Origin: Planococcus glaciei
GTDB taxonomy: Bacteria > Bacillota > Bacilli > Bacillales_A > Planococcaceae
Direction: 5' to 3'
Assembly: GCF_900099655.1 (NCBI RefSeq)
Contig: NZ_FNDC01000010.1
Span: forward strand, 62,001 to 126,000
Length of the DNA: 64,000 nucleotides
In this document: positions 8,366 through 18,486 of the stretch, piece after piece
Layout of the letters: every line of letters starts with the position of its first letter
Numbering within the stretch: position 1 is the first letter of the stretch
Notes under the pieces: model-generated
The model's input: only the letters and a program-made list of their open reading frames with translations
Told to the model about the DNA's origin: nothing
The model's database searches: none
Position numbers and translations under genes: made by a program

Positions 8366-11124
8366 TTTGGTGCTGCGACACTTACCGTATTGGAAGCAGA
8401 AGACTGCTTGCCGGTGATATCGACGGCTACTACATAATAGCTGCCCGCACCCGGTACTTTAAAGGAGTTGCCGCGAGATTCAGAGATGGAAGCCAAAGAG
8501 CCGCCGCCGCTGCGGTATACCCGGTAGCCGACAATATCATTGGAAGGTGAGTTGCTCCAAGTAATTGTCGTTCCGCTAATGCTAGCGCTGACACTTGATG
8601 GAGCGACTCCATCATGTTTCAATGATGCTCCCGACACGACTCTTGAAAATCTGGAGTTTCCAGGGAATAGTTTCCCCGCATCTCCGCCGAACGGAGCAAG
8701 CATGCGGTCAATATATGCTTGGGACACTCCAGCGCCGCCGCTTGTAACAAATTCTCTTGGCGTGCTGTCTAGAGCCAGGTAACGGCTGCCGTTGACGGTT
8801 GTATAAGATCCCGACGTCAAACTGTCATCCGCTTTTTTCGGTATCATGACGTTTTCGTTGAACAAGTCAGACTCGACAAGGCCGGCTGATGAACAGCCGC
8901 CTCCCGGCGCAAGGCCCGAAATGCTGCAGAACGAACGGGTGACGACGCCTTTTGGCGCTTTGAATGTTTCTTTAGCTCCCACTACGTCTGGAGCAACTTG
9001 ATAAGTCGTATTCATTAGGCTCGCCCACAATTGGTTCACGCGGACGGAAGGCTGCAGATTGGTATTCCGGAAATTATCAAGAGAGTATTTTTCTCTGTCA
9101 TAACCCAGCCAAACACCCATCGTGACATTCGGGTTATAGCCAACCAGCCAAACATCTCTTGTTTCCTGAGTAGTACCGGTCTTGCCGGCAAAATCAGCAC
9201 TAAAGTCCAGCAATCCATTTGCACGGTTTGCGGTACCGCGATCCGTGTCAAACACATCACGGAGCATATCCGTTAAGATGTACGCTGTTTGCGGCGTGTA
9301 AATTTCTTTCTCTTCGGCTTTGTGTTCAAACACTACGTTGCCGTCTGCATCTTCAATGCGTTCGATCATAAACGGTTCCACTTTTTTGCCGCCATTGGCA
9401 ACTGCGGCGTAGCCGCTGGTCAATTCTTCTACAGAACCTTCAATCCCGCCGCCTAAAGCAGCAGAAGCATTGTAGTTTTCGTTTTCAACGACTGTTGAGA
9501 ATCCGGAATTGATCAAGTAATTGATCGGCATTTGTTCTCTGATTTGGCCATATAGGCGGAGGGCAGGCAAGTTTTGGGACTGTGCCAGTGCATCGCGCGC
9601 CGGCATGATGCCTTGCTCGCTCGTCGGAACAAAGTTGGCAGGCGTCCAAGCCTTGCCGTTGTCATTTAAAGTGAATTTAACATCGACTACGGGGCTGCCC
9701 GCGCCGATTGCGCCGAATTCAAGGGCTGGCCCGTATACAAGCAAAGGCTTTACGGTAGAGCCGATGGAACGGTAAGCTTGCGTCGCGTGGTTCAATTTCT
9801 CCACAGCGTGGTCACGACCGCCGATAAAGCTTAAAATCCGGCCGGTTTTGTTTTCAATCATCATACTGCCGACCTGGACAGGAAGCTCTTTCATGACGGC
9901 TTCGCCTTCTTCATTGGTCGATTCAACCGTTAAAGTCGTACCGTAGCCTTTGTAAGCATTTTTCGCTTTTTCATGGGCATCGTACAAATCTTTGTTGATG
10001 GTCGAGTGGATGCGGTAGCCGTTTGAGCGGACTGCCCGGTCAGCTAAAATTGCATATTCCTCGTAAATTTTGTTGTTTTCTTCAAGGGTCTTTGGATCAA
10101 CGCCATCTTGCTCGGCAAGCACGTCCATAATGATGCGTGATGCCCGTTTTTCAAGTTCGACGGTGATATACGGATATTTCTCATATGAACGCTGTTCATC
10201 TTTGCGGAAGTCCTTCACAATATCATAAGCGACGGCCTGATTGTATTCTTCTTCCGTGATATAGCCGGTTTCTTTCATCCGGAACAATACTGTTTTCATC
10301 CGGTCAATGCCAGGCTGCAAGCCTTCCGCATTTTTTAACTCACCGCCTGAAGAATAAGGGGTATAGCGGAAAGGGGCTTTTGGAATTCCGGCGATAAACG
10401 CGGCCTGCGGCAAACTCAATTCACTCGCCGATTTATCAAACAATCCGTTCGCTGCAGTTTCAATTCCGGCAATGTTGGCGCCGGAAGAATTTCTGCCGTA
10501 AGGGATGATGTTCAGATAAGCTTCCATGATCTCATTTTTAGACATGAATTTCTCAAGACGCATGGCAAGCAGAATTTCTTTTGCTTTCCGTTCATAGGAC
10601 ACTTCGTTCGTCAAAATCTGGTTTTTAATCAGCTGCTGGGTCAGCGTAGATCCGCCTGTCTGGCTATCGGAATTGGATACATCCTGGAACAATCCGCGAA
10701 GGATCGCTTTTGGCACAATGCCTTCATGTTCCAAAAAGTACTCGTCTTCGGTAGCGAGAACCGCATCAATCGCAGTTTTTGCAACTTTGTCCAATTGGGT
10801 TTCTTTGCGTTCCAGGTCAGTTTGGATTTTTCCGATATAGACATCATTATCGAAAAACATCTCGGACGTTTCTTCGTAGCTGTAAATTTCTCCGCGCATT
10901 TCATCAGGGGTCCGAAGTTTTTCTTCGTCCACTAAAGAAGCAAAATAACCGGCTCCGACAGAAGCGGCAAATACACCGCCTGCGACAAGGATAATCGCCA
11001 GCAGAATGGCCAAGTTCCAAAAGACGCTTGTCGTGATGCTTAGCCGTTTATACCACTTTGCGGAGGTCCATCTATTTAAAGTTTCTTCAGTTTTCCTGAG
11101 AACATTTTTCACCTTATCTTGCAC
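8143..11124 (-). CDS. Class A penicillin-binding protein with FnIII domain and Pro/Glu tail
   Basis: 993 residues from GTG at 11124. An ATG three codons earlier abuts AGGAGG and leaves no spacing, whereas the GTG is nine bases after it. Order: cytoplasmic N-terminus, one membrane helix (about 34-54), GT51 glycosyltransferase (catalytic Glu in EDEYF, 126-130; GGSTLTQQL 157-165), penicillin-binding transpeptidase (STVK 456-459, SQN 516-518, KTGT 647-650), a fibronectin type III domain (about 835-920), then some 70 residues rich in Pro and Glu. It polymerises and cross-links peptidoglycan outside the membrane. All catalytic motifs are intact. Monocistronic, convergent with acsA. Which B. subtilis paralogue it equals is not clear. 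Confidence 0.92.
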   Translation of the reverse strand: MQDKVKNVLRKTEETLNRWTSAKWYKRLSITTSVFWNLAILLAIILVAGGVFAASVGAGYFASLVDEEKLRTPDEMRGEIYSYEETSEMFFDNDVYIGKIQTDLERKETQLDKVAKTAIDAVLATEDEYFLEHEGIVPKAILRGLFQDVSNSDSQTGGSTLTQQLIKNQILTNEVSYERKAKEILLAMRLEKFMSKNEIMEAYLNIIPYGRNSSGANIAGIETAANGLFDKSASELSLPQAAFIAGIPKAPFRYTPYSSGGELKNAEGLQPGIDRMKTVLFRMKETGYITEEEYNQAVAYDIVKDFRKDEQRSYEKYPYITVELEKRASRIIMDVLAEQDGVDPKTLEENNKIYEEYAILADRAVRSNGYRIHSTINKDLYDAHEKAKNAYKGYGTTLTVESTNEEGEAVMKELPVQVGSMMIENKTGRILSFIGGRDHAVEKLNHATQAYRSIGSTVKPLLVYGPALEFGAIGAGSPVVDVKFTLNDNGKAWTPANFVPTSEQGIMPARDALAQSQNLPALRLYGQIREQMPINYLINSGFSTVVENENYNASAALGGGIEGSVEELTSGYAAVANGGKKVEPFMIERIEDADGNVVFEHKAEEKEIYTPQTAYILTDMLRDVFDTDRGTANRANGLLDFSADFAGKTGTTQETRDVWLVGYNPNVTMGVWLGYDREKYSLDNFRNTNLQPSVRVNQLWASLMNTTYQVAPDVVGAKETFKAPKGVVTRSFCSISGLAPGGGCSSAGLVESDLFNENVMIPKKADDSLTSGSYTTVNGSRYLALDSTPREFVTSGGAGVSQAYIDRMLAPFGGDAGKLFPGNSRFSRVVSGASLKHDGVAPSSVSASISGTTITWSNSPSNDIVGYRVYRSGGGSLASISESRGNSFKVPGAGSYYVVAVDITGKQSSASNTVSVAAPKPEPKPKPAPKEEEKKDEPDTPPVDEPEETPEEPAEPEEPAEPTEPEEPTEPEEPADEPAEPEEPTEPEEPTDP

Positions 11125-11186
11125 TGTAATCATCCTCCTAAATCTGGCTTTATTATAGCATATTCTGTGAATTGCAACGAAAAAGA

Positions 11187-11214
11187 TTGACAATATGCCA
11201 GATTGAAGTAAACT
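11187..11214 (+). promoter_or_regulatory. Probable sigma-A promoter of the tyrS T-box transcript
   Basis: A perfect TTGACA (11187-11192) is followed after 16 bases by TAAACT (11209-11214), just upstream of the T-box leader. Confidence 0.6.
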
Positions 11215-11224
11215 AACTAATATA

Positions 11225-11452
11225 TTTTCATATTTAAACGAAGAAGAGTCCGAAGTAGGGCGTGCGAACTTTGTCCAGAGAGCCGGTGGAAGGTGTGAAC
11301 CGGTCAAAGCGCAGCGGCTGAATTACAGGCTTGGAGTTTACGGAAGTGCCCCGTATGGCACATGAAGTCGGGAGATTTAAGTCTCCAAGCTGGGTGGTAC
11401 CGCGCAAAAGCGTCCCTGCATGAAATTCATGCAGGGGCTTTTTTATTTTCAT
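11225..11452 (+). ncRNA. T-box leader of tyrS (tyrosine specifier)
   Basis: The T-box core CTGGGTGGTACCGCG is at about 11391-11405 and is followed by a terminator hairpin (11414-11424 with 11426-11436, T run). Stem I holds the AGAGAGCCGGTGGAAGGTG apical region and, on its 3' side, TGAATTACAGG, in which TAC (11324-11326) fits a tyrosine specifier followed by a purine. Uncharged tRNA-Tyr would bind specifier and T-box and prevent termination, raising tyrS when tyrosine is scarce. Confidence 0.92.
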
Positions 11453-11455
11453 TGA

Positions 11456-12733
<1,278 letters not shown>

Positions 12734-12748
12734 ATAGAAGAAATGACT

Positions 12749-12780
12749 AAAGCAGCCGGGAAGCCCCTGGCTGCTTTTCA
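12749..12780. terminator. Terminator shared by tyrS and the convergent hypothetical gene
   Basis: AAAGCAGCC pairs with GGCTGCTTT and a T-rich tail follows. On the minus strand it lies just after the stop of the 147-residue gene. Confidence 0.8.
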
Positions 12781-13221
12781 TTTTACTTCTATAGAAAAGG
12801 CGTAATTGCCGCTGCCTTGTTCCCAATCGGCAAAGATGTGATAGATATAGATTCCTGGAACTTTCGGAGCGGTAAAGATACCGTTCTGTAAGAGAGCCGG
12901 CTTGCTGTCTGTTTCGCTTGACCAGAGTTCAGCCCTTAAACTTCCGGGAAGGGGTTGCTTATTGAAATCAACGAATATATCGACGCCGGCTTTAACGGTT
13001 GCCGGCGCTTTCTTCAGCCCTTGTTCCCAAGGACTTGCATAAGCCATGTCGACGCATTCGGCTTTCAACGCGCTTTCCCAGCAGTAAGAACCTGGCGTAG
13101 GAGCGACCATTCTGCCCTCAGCTTTAACGGAAGGCATTGGAGGAGAAGCGATGTAGTTGTAGCCGATCAACAACAAAACTGCACACAAAAGAATTGCAAA
13201 ATTCCTGATCAGAAAAATCAC
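12778..13221 (-). CDS. Hypothetical membrane-anchored or secreted protein
   Basis: 147 residues, not recognised with certainty. The N-terminus has a hydrophobic helix (about 3-24) that could be a signal or anchor, followed by an extracellular part with two Cys (YCWES and AECVDM) that could form a disulfide, and a C-terminal beta-rich stretch (GIYIYHIFADWEQGSGNYAF). The GTG at 13221 is almost in contact with GGGAGGA, so the true start may be a codon or so downstream. Convergent with tyrS and sharing its terminator. Confidence 0.7.
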   Translation of the reverse strand: MIFLIRNFAILLCAVLLLIGYNYIASPPMPSVKAEGRMVAPTPGSYCWESALKAECVDMAYASPWEQGLKKAPATVKAGVDIFVDFNKQPLPGSLRAELWSSETDSKPALLQNGIFTAPKVPGIYIYHIFADWEQGSGNYAFSIEVK

Positions 13222-13306
13222 TCCTCCCTTTATAATGATAGACGCAAAATGTAAAAGAAAAGTTACAGGTTCTTAATGCCAATGCAATATGAGGAAATGA
13301 TTTCAT

Positions 13307-13331
13307 GTTTAGCGGCATGGCAGAAGGGTAT
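13307..13331 (+). promoter_or_regulatory. Sigma-B type promoter
   Basis: GTTTAG (13307-13312), 13 bases, then GGGTAT (13326-13331) matches the sigma-B consensus GTTTAA-N12-15-GGGWAW with one difference. It lies about 50 bases before the YflT-like stress gene, a class commonly under sigma-B. Confidence 0.8.
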
Positions 13332-13381
13332 TTTGAAACTGTAGCATTTCCATTGCTCAAAAACTGAGGAGGCGTTTAAGA

Positions 13382-14269
13382 ATGTCAAAAGTAGTTGGTT
13401 CTTACCATTCAGAGAATGAAGCAATCGATGCAATTGAAGACCTTAAAAGACAAGGATATCGTTCAGAGGATATCTCGGTTCTCAGTAAAGACAAAGAGGA
13501 AACGCGTAACGTAACGGAAGAAACAGGAACGCATGCAGGTGAAGGCGCAGCTACCGGCGCGGTTACAGGAGGAGCCCTAGGCGGATTGGGCGGTGTACTT
13601 GCGGGCATCGGAGCGCTTGCCATTCCAGGCATTGGGCCGATTGTAGCTGCCGGGCCGATTGTAGCCGGGCTTACTGGAGCAGCAGCAGGTGCGGGAGTCG
13701 GCGGACTCGCCGGTGCTTTAATTGGCCTGGGGATTCCCGAAGATGAGGCCCAGGAATACGAAACCCAATTTAAAGAAGGCCGAATTCTTGTGTTAGTGGA
13801 TGACAGCAACAGCTCGATTCCAGATCACAACGACCGCGATAGTTTCATAAGTGGACAAGAATCCAGTAGTGGAGTGGTGCGGGAAACGTACACGACGGAT
13901 CGTACAAGCTCTGGAATTACAAGAGATTCGGATACCTATGACCGTGATTCAAGCATTGGCGGCAACCGAAATTCCTTCGATTCAACAAGCGGCAGGGATG
14001 CAGATATCGGTTCAACGAAAGACGCTTATATCAGCAGCAGTGATGCGGAATCCGGAACTACCCGTGAAACTTATATCAGTGAGCGTGACTCGCAAGACAG
14101 ACTGATTCGCGACAGTTCGGCGCTTAACCATAATCAGGATCCACTTATTGGCGATGAGCGCAGTTCAACCATTAGAGGCGACCGCAATTCAGCTTTAGGC
14201 AGCGACAGCGACGCCGGGTTGGATGACGATTTGGATCGCCCGAATAAAAGAGGACAAGCAGGATTGTAA
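13382..14269 (+). CDS. General stress protein (YflT-like) with Gly-rich membrane segments and long Asp/Ser/Arg tail
   Basis: 295 residues. The first 40 residues (KVVGSYHSENEAIDAIEDL) match the YflT / general stress protein 17M fold. Residues about 55-120 are a Gly/Ala-rich glycine-zipper-like hydrophobic hairpin, and ILVLVDD closes the conserved part near 140. The remaining 150 residues are hydrophilic, with repeated TRETY and RDS-type motifs. The start follows GAGGAGGCG. A good sigma-B promoter match upstream supports a role in general stress. The long acidic tail is unusual for the family; function unknown. Confidence 0.82.
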   Translation: MSKVVGSYHSENEAIDAIEDLKRQGYRSEDISVLSKDKEETRNVTEETGTHAGEGAATGAVTGGALGGLGGVLAGIGALAIPGIGPIVAAGPIVAGLTGAAAGAGVGGLAGALIGLGIPEDEAQEYETQFKEGRILVLVDDSNSSIPDHNDRDSFISGQESSSGVVRETYTTDRTSSGITRDSDTYDRDSSIGGNRNSFDSTSGRDADIGSTKDAYISSSDAESGTTRETYISERDSQDRLIRDSSALNHNQDPLIGDERSSTIRGDRNSALGSDSDAGLDDDLDRPNKRGQAGL

Positions 14270-14284
14270 ACAATTTTCAAGTAA

Positions 14285-14318
14285 AATGGCGAACCCGTAT
14301 TCCCGGGTTCGCCATTAT
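14285..14318. terminator. Bidirectional hairpin between stress gene and BtuF-like gene
   Basis: A 13-bp perfect stem (14285-14297 with 14304-14316) lies between convergent genes; T-rich sequence is better on the minus strand. Confidence 0.75.
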
Positions 14319-15124
14319 TATGTCTGTTTTTCGCGTATGAATCGCGGCAATTCCAAATCGCTGTATAATTCAGGATGAATCAGTTTGCCCAATCGAATCG
14401 CCCCTTCAATGAGACGGGGAGAAGGGCGGCAATACAGTTCCTCCTCCATGATGTGAATGTGGTTATAAGCTTTCATTTCATTCCAGCCGGGCCGTTTTCG
14501 GACCAGTTCAGGCTTTACTTTTGAAGTCATGATGCCGACCCAGGCAAGCAGAATATAATCAGGGTCACGCTGCCGAACGTCTTCCCAATCCGTCTGGAAA
14601 TTTGCGGAAGCGACGTCTTCAAATGCATTGCGCGCCCCGGTAATGTGGCTAATTTCCGTCAGCCAGTTCACGCTGCCGGGCGTGAAAATGGGCTTGGGCC
14701 ACCATTCCCAGTAAAGTGACGGGTGGCTCTCTGCTAGTGATGAACGGTTCTTGATGTCTTCAATGACTGACAGAAACTCCGTATGTACCGGGTGCGCATC
14801 GATGCCGCAGGCTTGTCCGACAGCCAATAAATCCTGGCCGATTTCTTCAAGTGTTTGTGGATTCAGCACCAAATGCGGAATTTTTCTGCGGACCAGCTCT
14901 TCTACGTTTTTCTCCATTCCCGGCACGCTGAGTGAAGCAAGCACCAGGTCCGGCTTTAATGCTTCCAATTCATCCATCCGAATCGCTAAATCAGGGCCGA
15001 GCCTCGGCAAGGCAGTGATTTGGCTCGGCCAGTCTGAATAATCATCGATGCCGACCAGTAAATTTTCTGCCCCTAAAAAAGCCAGCAGTTCGGTATTGCT
15101 TGGGCATATTGAAACGATTCTCAT
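14318..15124 (-). CDS. Cobalamin-binding / BtuF-like periplasmic-binding-fold protein without signal peptide
   Basis: 268 residues of the helical-backbone binding-protein family (RIVSICPSNTELLAFLGAE at the N-terminus, GVDDYSD-like GIDDYSDWP, then a second lobe with YILLAWVG). These usually bind vitamin B12 or iron chelates. There is no signal peptide or lipobox and no permease or ATPase gene nearby, so it is a stand-alone, apparently cytoplasmic member, as often seen in Bacillales. Ligand is not certain. Confidence 0.82.
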   Translation of the reverse strand: MRIVSICPSNTELLAFLGAENLLVGIDDYSDWPSQITALPRLGPDLAIRMDELEALKPDLVLASLSVPGMEKNVEELVRRKIPHLVLNPQTLEEIGQDLLAVGQACGIDAHPVHTEFLSVIEDIKNRSSLAESHPSLYWEWWPKPIFTPGSVNWLTEISHITGARNAFEDVASANFQTDWEDVRQRDPDYILLAWVGIMTSKVKPELVRKRPGWNEMKAYNHIHIMEEELYCRPSPRLIEGAIRLGKLIHPELYSDLELPRFIREKQT

Positions 15125-15350
15125 AACTGCACCTCCGTTTTTTTCAGTTTAGCATAAAGCGTTATAGAACCAAATGGGCACAGCCTAACTCTTCAAATAA
15201 GTTGAAATAGAATAAATTTTTTGAGTGAATTAATGCAAGCGAAAGGCCAATGTATTATGATGGTTAATAAGTAGTTGAAGGCAGGCTGCAACCGGCTTTA
15301 ACAGGCAATATAGCCGGTGAAGGTACAGGCTTGAGCAGGAGGAAGAGAAA

Positions 15351-16196
15351 ATGGTGGAAAATCAACAACTGCATGAATATTTGCGTGAACGTACATGGGA
15401 AATGACTGAACAATGGTATGGAACTTTGGATAAGAACCAACGGGGGATTTACAGTACAAAAAACCCCGAAGAAATAGAAAACCTCAAACGCCAGAATCAT
15501 GATTTCCATGTGTTGTTCTGTTCGATGTTTTCCGAAAACCAGCAGGACTTTTCGCAGGAATTTCAAGATTGGATTGAGGAAATTGCTACAGACGACGGAC
15601 ATTTAAAAACACCGATCGTCGTGGTTATCGAGGAATTTTTCCGCACCCAGCAGCAATACCTTAAGACGATTGCAGAATTTGCATCCCAGCATAAAGAAAA
15701 AGTCACTTTTGAACAATTAAGCAAATGGAATCTGGCGATTGTTGAAACCATCGGGAAAGTCATTCTTGAATTTACTGCACAAAATACAAGGGTCGCCCAG
15801 GAACGCCTGCAAAACCAGCAGCAGATGATTGTGGAAATGAGTGCGCCAGTGATTCTTCTGACGAAAAGCTCCGGATTCTTGCCGCTAGTGGGAGAGATTA
15901 CGACACACCGGGCCCAAATCATTTTCGAAAAGACGTTGAAACAATGTGCGAAACATAATCTGGAGCGGCTGGTCGTCGATTTATCCGGTGTGCCGATCAT
16001 TGATACGATGGTTGCACAGCAAGTATTCCAATTGATTACGGGTTTGAAAATCATCGGCGTCAAAACCGCTTTATCGGGAATCAGTCCGGTCATCGCTCAA
16101 ACGGCGGTGCATCTCGGCATCAAATTCACGGATATCGAAGTGTATAACTCACTTGCCCAGGCATTGAAAGAAAACGGTGTCCAGCTTGTGCAATAG
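15351..16196 (+). CDS. RsbR-family stressosome protein (STAS domain, phosphorylatable)
   Basis: 281 residues. An N-terminal helical sensor region (1-150, non-haem globin-like in RsbR proteins) is followed by a STAS domain (about 163-275). GEITTHRAQ (Thr184/185) and DLSGVPIIDTMVA (Thr219) keep both threonines phosphorylated by RsbT in RsbRA, with the same 34-residue spacing. It probably forms part of the stressosome that controls sigma-B. The start ATG follows GAGGAAGAG. Monocistronic with its own terminator. A second, altered paralogue is at 48311. Confidence 0.88.
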   Translation: MVENQQLHEYLRERTWEMTEQWYGTLDKNQRGIYSTKNPEEIENLKRQNHDFHVLFCSMFSENQQDFSQEFQDWIEEIATDDGHLKTPIVVVIEEFFRTQQQYLKTIAEFASQHKEKVTFEQLSKWNLAIVETIGKVILEFTAQNTRVAQERLQNQQQMIVEMSAPVILLTKSSGFLPLVGEITTHRAQIIFEKTLKQCAKHNLERLVVDLSGVPIIDTMVAQQVFQLITGLKIIGVKTALSGISPVIAQTAVHLGIKFTDIEVYNSLAQALKENGVQLVQ

Positions 16197-16204
16197 CAGT
16201 CTTG

Positions 16205-16238
16205 AAAATCCTTTGCCGAATCGGCGAAGGATTTTTTT
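16205..16238 (+). terminator. Intrinsic terminator after the RsbR gene
   Basis: AATCCTTtGCCG pairs with CGGCgAAGGATT and is followed by eight Ts. Confidence 0.88.
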
Positions 16239-16244
16239 TGGCAT

Positions 16245-16285
16245 AGAAAAAGCCCCGAAACGGAAAACCGTTTCAGGGCTTTTAT
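16245..16285 (-). terminator. Intrinsic terminator of rpsD
   Basis: AAAAGCCC-GAAACGG pairs across an AAAA loop with CCGTTTC-GGGCTTTT (about 16247-16283), giving a T run on the minus strand just after rpsD. Confidence 0.88.
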
Positions 16286-16295
16286 AAGCAACAGA

Positions 16296-16898
16296 TTAAC
16301 GTGAGTAGTACTCAACGATCAACTGTTCGCTGATTTCAGCAGACAATTCGCTGCGTTCTGGGTAGCGTACAAAAGTACCTACTTTGTTTTCAGCATCGAT
16401 TGATACGTATTCAGGAACGAAGTTGCTTACTTCGATTGCTTCGTTAACGACATCAAGGTTGTTTGAACGCTCGCGGAATGCGATTGTTTGACCTGGTTTC
16501 ACGCTGTATGACGGGATGTCAAGGCGTTTGCCATCAACAAGGATGTGGCCGTGGTTTACCAATTGGCGAGCTTGGCGGCGAGTGCGCGCAAGACCTAAAC
16601 GATAAACAACGTTATCAAGGCGAGCTTCAAGCAAGATCATGAAGTTTTCACCGTGTTTACCTGGCATTTTACCAGCTTTGTTGAATAAAGTTTTGAATTG
16701 GCGTTCGTTTACACCAAACATGAAACGAAGTTTTTGTTTTTCTTGAAGTTGCAAACCGTACTCAGAAACTTTTCTGCGTTGGTTAGCACCGTGTTGACCT
16801 GGTGCGTAAGGGCGTTTTTCTAGTTCTTTGCCTGTTCCGCTAAGAGAAACTCCTAGGCGGCGAGACTGTTTCCATGCTGGACCTGTATAACGAGACAT
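16296..16898 (-). CDS. rpsD: 30S ribosomal protein S4
   Basis: 200 residues starting [16 protein letters not shown], after AGAGGAGGAGA. The frame is open further upstream but this start gives the standard length. It contains the S4 RNA-binding domain ([19 protein letters not shown], residues about 90-150). S4 nucleates assembly of the small subunit body. This is the zinc-free (C-minus) form, with no Cys in the N-terminal region. Monocistronic near tyrS as in Bacillus, with a long leader. Confidence 0.98.
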   Translation of the reverse strand: MSRYTGPAWKQSRRLGVSLSGTGKELEKRPYAPGQHGANQRRKVSEYGLQLQEKQKLRFMFGVNERQFKTLFNKAGKMPGKHGENFMILLEARLDNVVYRLGLARTRRQARQLVNHGHILVDGKRLDIPSYSVKPGQTIAFRERSNNLDVVNEAIEVSNFVPEYVSIDAENKVGTFVRYPERSELSAEISEQLIVEYYSR

Positions 16899-17085
16899 AT
16901 ATGTCTCCTCCTCTATTGTTGGTTTTTGAAGTAAAATAAAAACCAATTGTATTCATGCTGTAAGCCATTTTATATTCTTGTACCTTCGCTCAGCAGCCAA
17001 GAGTTACGCGATACACCTACTTATTAACTAATAGGAACAAAATGGACAAACCCGCACATACAACTGCTGCGATTATTTTACACAA
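16899..17085 (-). ncRNA. Long 5' leader of rpsD, candidate S4 autoregulatory RNA
   Basis: About 185 bases lie between the mapped-looking promoter and the rpsD start with no ORF. In B. subtilis rpsD is autoregulated by S4 binding to a structured leader. Position and length fit; I did not fold it, so the structural match is inference. Confidence 0.5.
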
Positions 17086-17090
17086 ATTAT

Positions 17091-17120
17091 AGTATAACCG
17101 CACCGCAGGCAATAAGTCAA
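17091..17120 (-). promoter_or_regulatory. Promoter of rpsD
   Basis: On the minus strand TTGACT (17120-17115), 18 bases, then TATACT (17096-17091): a strong sigma-A match suited to a ribosomal protein gene. Confidence 0.75.
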
Positions 17121-17193
17121 CAATTACGGAAAGGTGTTCGAAAAGGCCGGCTTTCTTTTTTTTATCATTCAAGGTAGAATGGAAAGAGATGGG

Positions 17194-17208
17194 ATGTAAG
17201 CGCTTTCT
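17194..17208 (+). promoter_or_regulatory. cre site (CcpA operator) before the methionine gamma-lyase gene
   Basis: ATGTAAGCGCTTTCT matches the CcpA consensus WTGNAANCGNWNNCW at every defined position. It lies about 20 bases after a possible -10 (TAGAAT, 17174-17179) and 25 bases before the start codon, a place where CcpA would block transcription. Confidence 0.75.
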
Positions 17209-17232
17209 ATTTTGAATAAGGGGTGTATGAAT

Positions 17233-18441
17233 ATGAAAAAGCCAGAAATTAATATGGAAACAGCAGTTATCCACAAAGGATACAAAAGTTCGCTTCACCA
17301 TGACAGTTTAGCGACTCCGCTTTATCAAACGTCAACTTTTGCTTTTGAAAGTGCTGAAGAAGGGGAAAACCGCTTTGCAGGAAATTGGGAAGGCAATATT
17401 TACTCGAGACTTGGAAATCCGACGGTCCGTGTGCTGGAAGAACGGATGGCGGAAATCGAGTACGGGGAAGGGGCACTTGCTTTCGGTTCCGGAATGGCAG
17501 CAGTCAGTGCGGTGCTGATCCATCTGACCAAAGCGGGGGACCATGTACTTTGCTCAAGGGGAATCTACGGCTGTACGTTCGGGCTGCTTGAGATGATGGA
17601 AGAAAAATACGGCATAACACATAATTTGGTTTCGATGACGACCGAGCAGGAAATTGAACAAGCTCTCCGTCCGGAAACGGTCTGCATTTATGTCGAAACA
17701 CCGATCAATCCGACGATGGAAATCGTCAATTTGGAAGCGGTGGTTTCGGTCGCTAAAAAACACGGGCTGCGTGTCGTGGTTGACAATACATTCAGCTCGC
17801 CTTATTTGCAGAACCCGATTCAATTGGGAGCGGACTTCGTACTGCACAGTGCAACCAAATATTTGAACGGCCATGGGGATGTGGTCGGGGGAATATTGGT
17901 CGGCAAAGACGGGGCCGAAATGCAAAAGCTCCGCATGACGGTCCAGAAAGATGTCGGCGGAATCATGTCGCCATTCGACGCGTGGCTATTGCTGCGCGGC
18001 TTAAAAACGCTTCATGTCCGCATGGACCGGCATATCTCAAATGCCAAGATGGTGCTTGCTTTCTTGAAACAGGAACCGCTGGTCAAAAAGATTTATTACC
18101 CGTTTGATGAAAATCATCCGCAGATGGAAATTGCCAAGCGCCAAATGCGGGACGGCGGCGGGTTGATTTCATTTGAGATTGAAGGCGGGAAAAAAGAAGC
18201 GCAGGCCTTCATGAATGCGTTGTCGCTCGTTAAAATTGCCGTCAGCCTGGGAGATGCAGAAACGCTGATTCAGCATCCGGCTTCGATGACCCATGCGGTG
18301 GTGCCGGAGCCGAGCCGGGAAGCGATGGGCATTACCGAATCGCTGCTGCGCTTGTCTGTCGGCCTTGAGCATACCGATGACTTGATTGCCGATCTCACAA
18401 AAGCTTTTGAAGCTGTAAAGCCGAAATTACAGGAAGCCTAA
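17233..18441 (+). CDS. Trans-sulfuration family PLP enzyme, probably methionine gamma-lyase
   Basis: 402 residues of the Cys/Met metabolism PLP family. The pyridoxal lysine is in HSATKYLNGHGDVVGG, with YSRLGNPT and the cofactor pocket FGSGMAAVSA upstream. Sequence as a whole (SLGDAETLIQHPASMTHA) resembles methionine gamma-lyase more than cystathionine synthase; it would degrade methionine to methanethiol, ammonia and 2-oxobutyrate. ATG at 17233 gives proper spacing from AAGGGG; ATG at 17227 and TTG at 17212 are also in frame. A cre site implies catabolite repression, sensible for a degradative enzyme. Confidence 0.85.
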   Translation: MKKPEINMETAVIHKGYKSSLHHDSLATPLYQTSTFAFESAEEGENRFAGNWEGNIYSRLGNPTVRVLEERMAEIEYGEGALAFGSGMAAVSAVLIHLTKAGDHVLCSRGIYGCTFGLLEMMEEKYGITHNLVSMTTEQEIEQALRPETVCIYVETPINPTMEIVNLEAVVSVAKKHGLRVVVDNTFSSPYLQNPIQLGADFVLHSATKYLNGHGDVVGGILVGKDGAEMQKLRMTVQKDVGGIMSPFDAWLLLRGLKTLHVRMDRHISNAKMVLAFLKQEPLVKKIYYPFDENHPQMEIAKRQMRDGGGLISFEIEGGKKEAQAFMNALSLVKIAVSLGDAETLIQHPASMTHAVVPEPSREAMGITESLLRLSVGLEHTDDLIADLTKAFEAVKPKLQEA

Positions 18442-18443
18442 TA

Positions 18444-18486
18444 AAAATGCCCGGATCTCAAGTTAGGAGATCCGGGCATTTTCATT
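18444..18486. terminator. Bidirectional terminator
   Basis: A 16-bp perfect stem (18444-18459 with 18467-18482) and T-rich ends lie between the convergent lyase and GAF-domain genes. Confidence 0.92.

Noticed and set aside
8035-8550. Plus-strand Arg/Phe-rich ORF of 171 codons
   Set aside because: It is the shadow of the Pro/Glu repeats of the PBP gene and overlaps acsA.
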